NCBI RefSeq assembly: GCF_020782875.1
Contig: NZ_JAJGBN010000007.1
Span: 124,001 to 188,000 of the forward strand
Direction of reading: 5' to 3'
Origin: Allomuricauda sp. M10
Lineage (GTDB): Bacteria; Bacteroidota; Bacteroidia; Flavobacteriales; Flavobacteriaceae
Length of the DNA stretch: 64,000 nt
The translations under genes and the position numbers were made by a program. Of the stretch, positions 28,024 through 36,714 are shown one piece after another (positions within the stretch are counted from its first letter, which is position 1; each line of letters starts with the position of its first letter). The notes beneath the pieces are model-generated. The model saw only the letters and a program-made list of their open reading frames with translations, ran no database searches and was not told the DNA's origin.

Positions 28024-29174
28024 GGGAGTTGGATGCTATCATATCAAAATATGAAGAATTAAAAATCCAAAACATCGGTTGTGTTTTGGCAACGGTGGTA
28101 CATGTGGAAGGATCATCGTACCGAAGGGCAGGGGCACGAATGTTGGTGGATGAATTCGGAACCATAACCGGTGCCATCAGTGGTGGTTGTTTGGAAGGTG
28201 ATGCACTAAGAAAGGCACTTTATGCCTTGGAAATTCAGGAAAACAGATTGGTTACTTACGATACCAGTGACGAAGATGATGCAGTGGTAGGAGCGCAGTT
28301 GGGCTGTAACGGAATTATTCAGGTGTTATTTGAACCTATTGATTTTACATCAAATGAAAATGCCTGTGAAATTTTAAGCAAAGCTTCCAAAATGGAAGAA
28401 CCAGTAGCGCTCACCATTGGTTTTAATATTGACAGTAGAAAGAATCAACTTGGTACTATGATGCTCGTTGCTTCATCCGAAGTAATGGTTTCCAAAAGTT
28501 TGAACGAAAGAATTTTGGAGGTTCTTTTAAAAGAAAGCAAAAGCGTTTTGGACAATAATGAGTCGAGTTTTGTGACTTTGGAATCGAACGGAAATCAATT
28601 CCATGCTTTTGTACAATCACTCCAGCCTCCCGTTAAATTGGTGCTGGTAGGCGCTGGGAACGATGCCCAACTCTTGGCCCAACAAGCCGAACTTTTGGGA
28701 TGGAAGGTTTTCGTTACCGATGGTCGCCCCACTCATGCCAATAAAGAACGATTTGTGGGTTCATGTCAAGTAATCGTATCCAAACCGGAAGAGACGCTCA
28801 AAAATATAAATATTGATGCACGGACCTGTTTTGTGCTCATGAGCCACAACTACAATTATGATTTAGCGGTATTGGAACTTTTATTGGATCAACCACAACT
28901 TTTTTACATTGGCATATTGGGACCATTGAAAAAATACAACCGCATGTTGGATGATCTGGAACAAAAGGGTTTTCGAATCTCAAAACAGGATTTGGCCAAG
29001 ATTCATGCCCCGGTGGGATTGGAGATTGGAGCGGAAACTCCAGCCGAGATAGGTCTGTCCATTTTGGCGGAAATACAAAGCGTGTTGAAAGGAAAACAGG
29101 CACGTCCTTTAAAACATAGATCGACTCCCATCCATGACAAGGAAGGGACCGAATTTCAAAAAATACATATTTGA
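28020..29174 (+). CDS. XdhC/CoxF-family Moco sulfuration and insertion chaperone
   Basis: 384 residues in two parts: the N-terminal XdhC_CoxI domain with SYRRAGARM and GAISGGCLEGD (C57) and the C-terminal Rossmann-like XdhC_C domain (LVLVGAGNDAQLLA, then VLMSHNYNYDLAVLE). XdhC proteins bind molybdenum cofactor, protect its sulfurated form and hand it to xanthine-dehydrogenase-type apoenzymes. The start overlaps the desulfurase stop (ATGA), giving a coupled pair. No molybdenum hydroxylase gene is inside the window, so the client must be elsewhere. Confidence 0.9.
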   Translation: MRELDAIISKYEELKIQNIGCVLATVVHVEGSSYRRAGARMLVDEFGTITGAISGGCLEGDALRKALYALEIQENRLVTYDTSDEDDAVVGAQLGCNGIIQVLFEPIDFTSNENACEILSKASKMEEPVALTIGFNIDSRKNQLGTMMLVASSEVMVSKSLNERILEVLLKESKSVLDNNESSFVTLESNGNQFHAFVQSLQPPVKLVLVGAGNDAQLLAQQAELLGWKVFVTDGRPTHANKERFVGSCQVIVSKPEETLKNINIDARTCFVLMSHNYNYDLAVLELLLDQPQLFYIGILGPLKKYNRMLDDLEQKGFRISKQDLAKIHAPVGLEIGAETPAEIGLSILAEIQSVLKGKQARPLKHRSTPIHDKEGTEFQKIHI

Positions 29175-29770
29175 GTAAAACAGCAAAAATAGGAGTAGTC
29201 ATTTTGGCGGCTGGTGGATCAAGCCGATTGGGTAGACCCAAACAGTTAGTAAAGTTCAAGGGAAAACCACTTTTACAGCACACCATTGATTTGGTTGAAA
29301 AGTTGGATTTCAAAAAGAAAATTTTGGTTTTGGGTTCCCATCAGGATTTGATCTTGAACGAAGTGGAGACCAAGAATTTTGAAGTGGCACAAAACCCGGA
29401 ATGGGGAAAAGGTATGGCAGGTAGCATAAAAATAGGGTTACAGGAATTAAATCGTGATGTAGAAATGGAACACGTTCTGTTGCTACTTTCGGATCAACCT
29501 TTTTTGACAACGGAATACATACAAAGATTGAGCATGGCGCATGTATATCAAAAACCCATGGCGACCTATTCAAAATACGGATCAGAAATGGGCGTGCCAG
29601 CCATTTTTTCCAAAGTTGCCTTTCCGTTTTTGGAAAATTTAAAAGGGGACCAAGGCGCTAAAAAATTGACCATGAATGCAGATTTCGTTTATAAAACGAT
29701 AGAATTTGAACAAGGTGGTTTTGATATCGATACGGAAGCGGATGTGGAAAAATTGAAAGGATTGGAATAA
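29171..29770 (+). CDS. MobA/MocA-like nucleotidyltransferase
   Basis: 199 residues, nucleotidyltransferase fold with signature LAAGGSSRLGRPKQL (12-26) and the metal-binding region LLLLSDQPFLTTEYI. Next to xdhC this family (MocA type) normally adds CMP to molybdopterin to form the dinucleotide cofactor of hydroxylases, whereas MobA adds GMP for the DMSO-reductase family; the context favours MocA. The start is a TTG that overlaps the xdhC stop (TTGA), and no better start is present. Its stop overlaps the moaD start by one base. Confidence 0.85.
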   Translation: MSKTAKIGVVILAAGGSSRLGRPKQLVKFKGKPLLQHTIDLVEKLDFKKKILVLGSHQDLILNEVETKNFEVAQNPEWGKGMAGSIKIGLQELNRDVEMEHVLLLLSDQPFLTTEYIQRLSMAHVYQKPMATYSKYGSEMGVPAIFSKVAFPFLENLKGDQGAKKLTMNADFVYKTIEFEQGGFDIDTEADVEKLKGLE

Positions 29771-30006
29771 TGAAGGTCACCGTAAAATATTTTGGTTTGG
29801 TCGCTGAAGCCATGGGTACAAGTGAAGAAGTGTTGAATTTGACTGGTACTACTACGGCACATGAATTAAAATTAAAATGTTTGGGCCCACTTGCAATTAT
29901 GGACCATGAATCCATACAAGTGGCCGTAAACCAAAATTTGGATGAAACTATCATTTTAAAAGATGGGGATGAGGTGGCCCTATTGCCACCCTTCGCAGGC
30001 GGATGA
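29770..30006 (+). CDS. moaD: MoaD-type molybdopterin synthase small subunit
   Basis: 78 residues, beta-grasp ubiquitin-like protein ending in the required GG (PPFAGG). The C-terminal glycine is adenylated by the MoeB-like enzyme encoded next, then thiocarboxylated to carry sulfur into molybdopterin synthase with MoaE. Size, VALLPPFAGG ending and position (4-base overlap with moeB) are all typical. Confidence 0.95.
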   Translation: MKVTVKYFGLVAEAMGTSEEVLNLTGTTTAHELKLKCLGPLAIMDHESIQVAVNQNLDETIILKDGDEVALLPPFAGG

Positions 30007-31019
30007 ACAGATACGACAGACAAATAAAGTTACAGGAAGTAGGTGCTGAAGGACAGGACAGACTTCGCCGCGCCAAAGTGTTGATTGTTGGTGTGGGTGG
30101 ATTGGGCTGTCCTGCAGCCTTGTATTTGTCGGCTGCAGGAGTTGGAACCATTGGCCTTATGGATCATGATAAGGTTGATGTGACCAATCTACACAGACAA
30201 GTGTTGTTCCAGGAATCGGATTTGGGCAAACCGAAGGCCGCTGCGGCAGCGGAACAGTTGTCCAAAAGAAATAGTGACGTTGTTTTTGAAGTCATTCAAG
30301 AAGCCTTGACGCCGGAAAATGCCCAAAACGTAATTGGCAGGTATGACATTGTTCTGGATGGCACCGATAATTTTGAAACCAAATACTTGATCAACGATGC
30401 TTGTCTCTTGTCTGAAAAGCCATGGGTGTATGCTTCCATCTATAAAAATGAAGGGCAACTCTCGGTGTTCAATTACCAAAAAGGACCAAGTTACAGATGC
30501 TTGTTCCCCAAAACAACACGACAAAATATTAGTTGTGAGGCGACAGGTGTTTTGGGTGTTTTACCAGGAATGCTCGGTACCATGCAGGCTGCAGAGGTTT
30601 TGAAAATGATTTTAGGGAAAGGCGAGGTGTTATCCGGCAAGTTGAAGCTCTTCAACATTTTTTCGGGAGCGGAACAACTCATCAACATTAAAAAACGACC
30701 GGAAGAAATTGAAAAAATTGAAATTAACGGTATTGTACCCGTTAAAGTGGAATGTACCTTAAAAAGTGAAATTCAATGGTATTTGGATGTCAGGGAAATC
30801 TTTGAACAGCCCAAACCAAGTGGAAACAACATTTTAAAAATACCGATGGCAGACCTTGTGGTGCGCCATCATGAAATACCAAAAGATCAAGAAGTAATGG
30901 TATTCTGTCAATCCGGAAAACGGAGCCAAAATGCCATAGCAATATTGGAGCGGGAATTCGGGTTCAACAACCTGATCAATGTGGAAGGAGGAATTGAAAC
31001 CATCATCAATGGAGACTAA
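30003..31019 (+). CDS. moeB: MoeB-type adenylyltransferase with C-terminal rhodanese domain
   Basis: 338 residues. The ThiF/MoeB adenylation domain (1-235) has GVGGLGCPAALYLSAAGVG, LHRQVLF and DGTDNF. A rhodanese domain (about 250-338) has the active-site loop FCQSGKRS with C302. It activates the MoaD C-terminus with ATP, and the rhodanese cysteine may supply the sulfur, as in eukaryotic MOCS3. With a NifS-type desulfurase at the head of the operon, a full sulfur relay to MoaD is encoded together. The start overlaps the moaD stop; moaE starts 11 bases before its end. Confidence 0.93.
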   Translation: MNRYDRQIKLQEVGAEGQDRLRRAKVLIVGVGGLGCPAALYLSAAGVGTIGLMDHDKVDVTNLHRQVLFQESDLGKPKAAAAAEQLSKRNSDVVFEVIQEALTPENAQNVIGRYDIVLDGTDNFETKYLINDACLLSEKPWVYASIYKNEGQLSVFNYQKGPSYRCLFPKTTRQNISCEATGVLGVLPGMLGTMQAAEVLKMILGKGEVLSGKLKLFNIFSGAEQLINIKKRPEEIEKIEINGIVPVKVECTLKSEIQWYLDVREIFEQPKPSGNNILKIPMADLVVRHHEIPKDQEVMVFCQSGKRSQNAIAILEREFGFNNLINVEGGIETIINGD

Positions 31020-31452
31020 AAAAGTAAAAAAGGTTTTTGTGGAAGGGGCCATACCCCCGGAGAAAATTGCGCAATCGGTGGCAAGCCATCAGAGCAAGAC
31101 CAATATTGGGGCGCACAGCATTTTTCTGGGCCAGATAAGGGCCGATGTGATTGATTGTAAAACAGTGGCCGCAATCGAATATTCGGCCTATGAAGAAATG
31201 GCAGAGAAAGTATTCCACGAGATTAGGGAAGCGGCGTTTGCCAAATTCGATATTACCTGCGCCCACATTTACCATAGTTTGGGCACCGTGAAGACCGGGG
31301 AAATTTGTTTGTTCGTCTTTACCTCTTCGTCCCATAGAAAGATTGCCATTGAGGCCACCAATTATTTCGTGGAGGAAATCAAGGCGAAAGTACCCGTCTT
31401 CGGAAAGGAAATATTCGAAGATGAAACTCATCAATGGAAAGTCAACAAGTAA
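31009..31452 (+). CDS. moaE: MoaE, molybdopterin synthase large subunit
   Basis: 147 residues from the ATG at 31009, which lies inside the end of moeB; an earlier in-frame ATG at 30979 would add ten non-homologous residues. Family landmarks are GAHSIFLGQIRAD, the IEYSAYEEMAEK strand, HSLGTVKTGE and the catalytic lysine region RKIAIEATNYFVEEIKAKVPVFGKE. It converts cyclic pyranopterin monophosphate to molybdopterin with MoaD. The moaC-mogA fusion starts on the base after its stop. Confidence 0.95.
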   Translation: METKKVKKVFVEGAIPPEKIAQSVASHQSKTNIGAHSIFLGQIRADVIDCKTVAAIEYSAYEEMAEKVFHEIREAAFAKFDITCAHIYHSLGTVKTGEICLFVFTSSSHRKIAIEATNYFVEEIKAKVPVFGKEIFEDETHQWKVNK

Positions 31453-32349
31453 ATGGTCGATATAACACACAAAGTGAACACCTTGCGGGAAGCTACCGCG
31501 GAGGCCATAGTAAAAACGAGTAGCCCAGATACCATCAGTGCCCTGAAAAACAATCAAGTTCCCAAGGGAAATGTGTTTGAAATGGCCAAGGCCGCTGGAC
31601 TTTTGGGCGTGAAAAAAACGCCTGATCTTTTACCGGATTGCCATCCATTGCCCATTGAATACACAGGGATTGAATACGAGATCAAAGGGCTGGAGATTTA
31701 TATCACCATGACAGTGAAAACCATTTATAAAACAGGGGTGGAAGTAGAAGCGATGCACGGAGCAAGCGTGGTAGCACTCACCATGTACGACATGCTGAAA
31801 CCCATCGATAAAAATGTGGAAATTGGCACCATTCGGCTGAAATCCAAGAAAGGCGGAAAATCGTCCTACAAGGTCAACACTGAAGGTTTAAAAGCTCATG
31901 TGGTGGTCTGTTCCGATACCATTTCCAAAGGAATGGGGGAGGATACCGCTGGAGAAGGCATTATACAAAAGCTTCAAGATTTAGGACTGGAAACCTTTAA
32001 AACCATCATCCCGGATGAACCATCGGAGATTGTAAAAATTTTGGATACCGCTACTTCGGATCTTATCATTTACACCGGTGGCACAGGTGTTGGTCCCCGA
32101 GATGTAACGCCCCAAACATTGGAGCCATTGTTGGAAATTAGATTGAAAGGCGTGGAGGAGCAAATGCGAAGCTATGGTCAGGATCGTATGCCGTATGCCA
32201 TGTTCTCGCGTTCCATGGCTGGGATAAAAGACGGAAAATTGGTATTGGCACTTCCCGGTTCAGCCCGTGGGGCTTTGGAGTCCATGGAAGCCATTTTTCC
32301 CCATGCGTTGCATGCATTTAAGGTGATAGAAGGAAAACGACATGATTGA
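31453..32349 (+). CDS. MoaC-MogA/MoaB bifunctional fusion
   Basis: 298 residues in two enzymes. Residues 1-140 are MoaC (MVDITHKVNTLREATAEA, the LPDCHPLPI region and the VEAMHGASVVALTMYDM block), which acts with MoaA to form cyclic pyranopterin monophosphate. Residues about 148-298 are MogA/MoaB (VVVCSDTISKG, IIYTGGTGVGPRDVTP and the LVLALPGSARGALESM end), which adenylates molybdopterin before MoeA inserts molybdenum. The fusion joins an early and a late step and is known from several Bacteroidota. It overlaps moaA by 8 bases. Confidence 0.94.
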   Translation: MVDITHKVNTLREATAEAIVKTSSPDTISALKNNQVPKGNVFEMAKAAGLLGVKKTPDLLPDCHPLPIEYTGIEYEIKGLEIYITMTVKTIYKTGVEVEAMHGASVVALTMYDMLKPIDKNVEIGTIRLKSKKGGKSSYKVNTEGLKAHVVVCSDTISKGMGEDTAGEGIIQKLQDLGLETFKTIIPDEPSEIVKILDTATSDLIIYTGGTGVGPRDVTPQTLEPLLEIRLKGVEEQMRSYGQDRMPYAMFSRSMAGIKDGKLVLALPGSARGALESMEAIFPHALHAFKVIEGKRHD

Positions 32350-33334
32350 AAGAACACCCAAAATAATTGACAATTTCGGCAGGCCGCATACGTATCTCAG
32401 GATTTCGTTGACGGATCGGTGCAACCTGCGCTGTTTTTACTGCATGCCCGAAGAAGGCATCGAATTGATTGAAAGACCCAACATCATGACGTTGGAAGAG
32501 ATCATTGAGATGGCTCGTACGTTTAGGGATTTGGGAGTACATACCATCCGGTTGACAGGGGGTGAACCTTTGGTTCGGAAGAATTTTGATTTTCTGGTGG
32601 AAGAACTGTCCAAATTAGGCGTAACACTAAAGTTGACAACCAATGGCATCGTTCTGGATAAATACTTGGATCTGTTTGAAAAGATTGGTCTTCGGAAAAT
32701 CAATTTTAGTCTGGATACGTTGGATAAGGCCAAATCTGTGTTCATCACCAAACGGGATTATTACGAACGCATCATGGCCAATTTGAATCGTGCGCTGGAG
32801 ATGGATATGGAACTCAAACTTAATGTGGTACTGATCAAGGGAGTCAACGATAACGAGATCAATGATTTTATTGCCCTCACCAAGGATAAAAATTTAGTGA
32901 TCAAGTTCATTGAATTTATGCCGTTTAAAGGAAACAAATGGGATTGGAACAAAGGTGTGGGGAGGGAAGAAATTCTTCACACAATCGGTTCCAGTTTTGG
33001 TGAAATTGAGGAATTGCACAATCCTAAGCACAGTACCTCCACAAATTTTAGGGTGAAGGGGCACCAAGGCAGTTTCGGAATTGTAAGCACCATCACCAAT
33101 CCGTTTTGCGATGATTGTAACAGGATCCGACTTACTGCCGATGGCAAAATGAAAAACTGTCTGTTTGCCACTTCGGAAACCGATTTACTCTCGCATTTGC
33201 GCAATGGCGAAAAATTGGATGAAATTATCATCAACGCCATCAAATCCAAAAAGCATTCCCGGGACGGTATGGAAGTGAAAATGGAGCAGGAGCACTACGA
33301 ACAAAACCGATCTATGATATCAATAGGAGGATAA
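32342..33334 (+). CDS. moaA: GTP 3',8-cyclase MoaA
   Basis: 330 residues, radical-SAM enzyme. The N-terminal cluster motif is C-x3-C-x2-C (C27, C31, C34 in DRCNLRCFYCMPEEGI). The second 4Fe-4S cluster of the family is bound by the C-terminal cysteines in NPFCDDCNRIRLTADGKMKN-C (about 256, 259, 273). The protein ends in ISIGG, and the terminal GG is needed in MoaA. It rearranges GTP at the start of Moco synthesis. The stop overlaps the moeA start (TAATG). Confidence 0.96.
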   Translation: MIERTPKIIDNFGRPHTYLRISLTDRCNLRCFYCMPEEGIELIERPNIMTLEEIIEMARTFRDLGVHTIRLTGGEPLVRKNFDFLVEELSKLGVTLKLTTNGIVLDKYLDLFEKIGLRKINFSLDTLDKAKSVFITKRDYYERIMANLNRALEMDMELKLNVVLIKGVNDNEINDFIALTKDKNLVIKFIEFMPFKGNKWDWNKGVGREEILHTIGSSFGEIEELHNPKHSTSTNFRVKGHQGSFGIVSTITNPFCDDCNRIRLTADGKMKNCLFATSETDLLSHLRNGEKLDEIIINAIKSKKHSRDGMEVKMEQEHYEQNRSMISIGG

Positions 33335-34500
33335 TGATAAGCATAGAAGAAGCCCTTAATTGTATTGAAAGTCAGCAAAACATTTTCAAAACGGAGGTAA
33401 AACCCCTTCAAGAAGTTTTGGGTTTTGCCCTTTCCGAAGATATCCTGGCCCCATTCGATATGCCTGCTTTTGACAATTCTGCCATGGATGGGTATGCACT
33501 GTGTGGGCTTCATCAACAATATACGATTGTAGGAGAAATTGCTGCGGGCGATACCTCGAACTTTGTCCTTGAAGACGGTGATGCTGTGCGAATTTTTACA
33601 GGGGCAAAGGTTCCCGCCAATGCCTCAGCTGTAATGATGCAGGAAAAAACCAAAGTTGAGGGAGTAAACCTTTTTTTGGATGAAATGCCCAAGGCCGGCC
33701 TTAGCATCCGCAAGAAAGGGGCCGAACTGCAAAAAGGACAATTGGTACTTCAAAAAGGGCATGTGTTAAACCCTTCTTCCATGGGACTGATCGCAAGTTT
33801 AGGAATGGACAAGGTGAAGGTTTTTTCCAAACCAAGAATCCATATGATTACCACGGGAAATGAATTGGTAAAACCCGGTCAGCCCAAACTTGAAGGACAG
33901 ATTTACGAATCCAATAGTTTTGCAATTGCTGGAGCTTTGGAACAGTTTGGATTTCAATGTGCCCAACAGCAACAGGTGAAGGATGATTTTGAGGAGACTA
34001 AAAAAAGTATCCAAAAATCCATGGAAACCTGTGACGTTTTAATTCTTTCGGGTGGCATTTCCGTGGGCGATTATGATTTTGTAAAACAGTCTTTGGAGGA
34101 AAATGGGGTACAGGAACTGTTCTACAAAGTATTCCAAAAACCGGGTAAACCTCTTTATTTTGGGAGGAGGGGCGATCAGTTTGTATTTGCTTTGCCAGGG
34201 AATCCAGCCTCCTCGCTGACCTGTTTCTTCATTTACGTTTTGCCTTTGCTTCAAAAATGGAGCGGACATTCGAATCTGGGACTTCCTTGGTATGCGTTTC
34301 CCCTTCAACATACTTATGAAAATAAGTTTGACCGCCCTTCCTTTTTAAAGGCTCGAATAGCCTCAGACGGCGTTGAGATTTTGGATGGCCAAGGTTCGTC
34401 CATGATCCAATCCATGGCTTTGGGAAATGCCCTGGCCTTTGTTGAACTAGGACAAAACTTCAAAAAAGGAGATCTGATCAAATGCAAACTCATCTCCTGA
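33334..34500 (+). CDS. moeA: Molybdopterin molybdenumtransferase MoeA
   Basis: 388 residues, the family length. It inserts molybdate into adenylated molybdopterin. Landmarks are DMPAFDNSAMDGYAL, RIFTGAKVPANASAVMMQE, TGNELVKPGQP, LSGGISVGDYDFVK and KPGKPLYFGRRGDQFVFALPGNPASSL. It completes a pathway in which moaA, moaC, moaD, moaE, moeB, mogA and moeA are all present in one transcript. No molybdate ABC transporter (modABC) gene is seen in the window. Confidence 0.96.
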   Translation: MISIEEALNCIESQQNIFKTEVKPLQEVLGFALSEDILAPFDMPAFDNSAMDGYALCGLHQQYTIVGEIAAGDTSNFVLEDGDAVRIFTGAKVPANASAVMMQEKTKVEGVNLFLDEMPKAGLSIRKKGAELQKGQLVLQKGHVLNPSSMGLIASLGMDKVKVFSKPRIHMITTGNELVKPGQPKLEGQIYESNSFAIAGALEQFGFQCAQQQQVKDDFEETKKSIQKSMETCDVLILSGGISVGDYDFVKQSLEENGVQELFYKVFQKPGKPLYFGRRGDQFVFALPGNPASSLTCFFIYVLPLLQKWSGHSNLGLPWYAFPLQHTYENKFDRPSFLKARIASDGVEILDGQGSSMIQSMALGNALAFVELGQNFKKGDLIKCKLIS

Positions 34501-34501
34501 T

Positions 34502-35257
34502 ATGCCCATAGAATATCTGCCCATTGTTTTCTTTTTAATTGCTTTATTCTACAGCTCAGTGGGCTTTGGAGGCGGGTCCAGTTATTTGGCAATCTTGAGT
34601 CTGTTTCTGACCGATTTCTACGAAATCCGTTCCACGGCACTCATCCTTAATATTTGTGTGGTCACTATCGGGACAATTGTGTTCATTAAGAACCGGGTGT
34701 TCAGTTTCAAGATGTTCTGGCCCTTTTTAATCTTAAGTGTTCCCTTTGCCTATGTAGGTGCGCAGGTCCGACTTTCCCAAAAGGCATTCTTCCTGGTTTT
34801 GGGAAGCGCCTTGATATTGGCAGGAGTTTTTATGCTGTTGCGATTCGTGAAACAAAAATTGGAATCCAAGGAATTCAACAATACCAAAAAACTCTTGCTT
34901 GGAGGTAGTATAGGACTGTTGTCCGGTATATCAGGAATTGGAGGAGGCATTTTTCTATCCCCTGTGCTGAACCTTTTAAAATGGGCCAATCCAAGAGTGG
35001 TGGCATCATTGGCATCGGTATTTATTTTGGTGAATTCGTTATCGGGGTTGGTTGGCTTGAACATGGCCGGAACCTTCAAATTGAACCAGAGTCTCATGCT
35101 TCAGCTTATTGTGGCCGTAGTGTTGGGTGGAAGTTTGGGATCATACCTCTCCAACCGAAAGTTCAATCTCAAATTTTTGGGAGTCCTCACCAGTATTTTG
35201 GTCTTGTATGTGGGTTTACGGTTGATTTTGCTCCACGGTTTCGGAATAAAAATCTAA
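34502..35257 (+). CDS. TSUP/TauE-SafE family membrane protein
   Basis: 251 residues with seven or eight membrane helices and the duplicated family motifs YSSVGFGGGSSYLAIL (near 18-33) and GISGIGGGIFLSPVL (near 145-160). This family exports or imports sulfur compounds and some organic sulfonates. It follows moeA after one base, so it belongs to the Moco operon. A link to sulfur supply, sulfite handling or possibly oxyanion uptake is plausible but not shown. Convergent with the ModE-like regulator gene 18 bases away. Confidence 0.87.
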   Translation: MPIEYLPIVFFLIALFYSSVGFGGGSSYLAILSLFLTDFYEIRSTALILNICVVTIGTIVFIKNRVFSFKMFWPFLILSVPFAYVGAQVRLSQKAFFLVLGSALILAGVFMLLRFVKQKLESKEFNNTKKLLLGGSIGLLSGISGIGGGIFLSPVLNLLKWANPRVVASLASVFILVNSLSGLVGLNMAGTFKLNQSLMLQLIVAVVLGGSLGSYLSNRKFNLKFLGVLTSILVLYVGLRLILLHGFGIKI

Positions 35258-35274
35258 TTGCCGTTAGGCTCCAC

Positions 35275-35622
35275 TCAAATTAAATCCAAGAATTCTTTCT
35301 CCTTTTTTTTAACGGTGGAATTCAGTTCCACCATCAATTTTTGAAAGAACTCCAGTACCATTTTTCCCGTTTCCGTAAGTTCGGCACCACCGCCTTTGTT
35401 TCCACCTTTGTGAAGGTTAACATAGGGTTTTTGGCCTTTTTGGTTCATATCATCTACCATGGACCATGCTTTTTTATAGGACATCCCCATGGCTTTTGCT
35501 GCCTTGCTTATGGACCCTTCTTTATCGATATGATGCAGCAGTTGTGCACGACCCGGCCCGAAGAATCTTTCCCCATCAATATCTATCCAGCAGCGTAAAC
35601 GAAGTTCCTTTTGTGTGTCCAT
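35275..35622 (-). CDS. ModE-type N-terminal (winged helix) regulator
   Basis: 115 residues from the ATG at 35622; an in-frame start 20 codons earlier gives a non-homologous leader. It consists only of the ModE DNA-binding domain (GPGRAQLLHHIDKEGSISKAAKAMGMSYKKAWSMVDDMN), with no molbindin domain for molybdate. Such short ModE-like proteins occur near Moco and molybdoenzyme genes; how they sense molybdate or cofactor is unclear. Convergent with the end of the Moco operon, whose 20-base palindrome at 26840 is a possible target. A near-perfect 16-base palindrome lies just before its own start. Confidence 0.85.
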   Translation of the reverse strand: MDTQKELRLRCWIDIDGERFFGPGRAQLLHHIDKEGSISKAAKAMGMSYKKAWSMVDDMNQKGQKPYVNLHKGGNKGGGAELTETGKMVLEFFQKLMVELNSTVKKKEKEFLDLI

Positions 35623-35636
35623 AATTTTTATGAATT

Positions 35637-35652
35637 GAGACGATATCGTTTC
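35637..35652. promoter_or_regulatory. Palindrome upstream of the ModE-like gene
   Basis: GAGACGATATCGTTTC pairs with itself at 14 of 16 positions (core ACGATATCGT perfect) and lies 15 bases before the ModE-like start codon. Possible autoregulatory site; its sequence does not resemble the palindrome at 26840, so the same protein need not bind both. Confidence 0.35.
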
Positions 35653-35800
35653 TGATAGAAGACATCTCGGAATACTTTTCAAGGTAATGATTAATTCTGA
35701 AGGCTCTTTTTGATTTTTTAAGGGGATAGTAATTTTTAATGGGTTGAAAACAAAAGTCCAACCTGTAATTTATGAATCAATTTATCCCAAATCCTATAAA

Positions 35801-35814
35801 TTGATATTGGTCAA
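35801..35814 (+). promoter_or_regulatory. CRP/FNR-type box A (TTGAT-N4-GTCAA)
   Basis: TTGATATTGGTCAA, an FNR/FixK-like palindrome 51 bases before the ATP-cone nuclease gene. The nearest -7-like sequence, TAGCATTA (35839-35846), is 24 bases after the box, against 22 at most other boxes of the locus. Confidence 0.6.
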
Positions 35815-35865
35815 CTTGCGGTGGAGTTGGATAAAAAGTAGCATTATGTTGCTTAATTTAGTAAT

Positions 35866-36708
35866 ATGGCACATAAGAAGATAGACATTACCAAATCAAC
35901 AGGCGAAAAAGTTCGGTTTTCCATAGATAAGCTGCAAAGATCACTTCGACTTAGTGGCGCTAGCGAAACCACAGTACAGGAAATCGTCAAGATGGTTCAA
36001 GACGAATTGTACCCCGGTATCACCACAAGGGAAATCCATAATCGGGCTTTTGCCCTTTTGAAAAAAAGAAAATCTATCTATGCCTCCAAATACAAACTGA
36101 AAAAGGCCATTTATGAGTTGGGGCCCACTGGTTTTCCTTTTGAACGATTTTTGAGCGGGATCTTACATTATTCGGGATATCGCACCAAGGTTGGCGAGGT
36201 CTTGCAGGGGACCTGCGTTTCCCATGAAATTGATGTACTGGCCATAAAAAATGGCACTTTGAACATTATAGAATGCAAGTTCCATAGCGAGGACGGACTC
36301 AATTGCAACATAAAAATCCCGCTGTACATCAACTCTCGTTATCATGACGTAAAAGGCCCGTTGGAAGCCAAACCAGACAAAGATTTTGAGGATACCTTGG
36401 GTTGGGTGGTCACCAATACCCGTTTTACCATGGATGCCATTCAATATGGAAAATGTATGGGGCTGTATTTGTTGAGCTGGGACTACCCTGAAGGGGACGG
36501 GCTAAAGGACCGGATTGATAGGTTGGGACTTTATCCGATTACGGTTTCCACTTTGCTGAGCAATCGGGAAAAGGATTTTTTGTTGGAACGTGATGTGGTG
36601 CTTTGCCGCCAGTTGTTGCATGATAGCTTTTTATTGGACCACCTTGGAGTATCCAACGGAAGAAAGGAACGCATCTTGGGCGAGATGAAATCATTGTGTG
36701 TAATGTAA
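35866..36708 (+). CDS. ATP-cone plus Mrr-like nuclease protein
   Basis: 280 residues. Residues 5-90 form an ATP-cone, the nucleotide-sensing domain of NrdR and ribonucleotide reductases (ITKSTGEKVRFSIDKLQRSL, then TTREIHNRAF and the YASKYKLKKAIYELGPTG end). Residues about 95-240 carry a restriction-endonuclease-like domain with the D-x12-E-x-K pattern (D123 in HEIDVLAI; E136 and K138 in IECKFH), as in Mrr-type nucleases. An (d)ATP-controlled DNA cleavage or repair role is suggested. It lies 6 bases before a beta-CASP nuclease gene and downstream of a CRP/FNR-type box. Confidence 0.82.
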   Translation: MAHKKIDITKSTGEKVRFSIDKLQRSLRLSGASETTVQEIVKMVQDELYPGITTREIHNRAFALLKKRKSIYASKYKLKKAIYELGPTGFPFERFLSGILHYSGYRTKVGEVLQGTCVSHEIDVLAIKNGTLNIIECKFHSEDGLNCNIKIPLYINSRYHDVKGPLEAKPDKDFEDTLGWVVTNTRFTMDAIQYGKCMGLYLLSWDYPEGDGLKDRIDRLGLYPITVSTLLSNREKDFLLERDVVLCRQLLHDSFLLDHLGVSNGRKERILGEMKSLCVM

Positions 36709-36714
36709 GATCGG

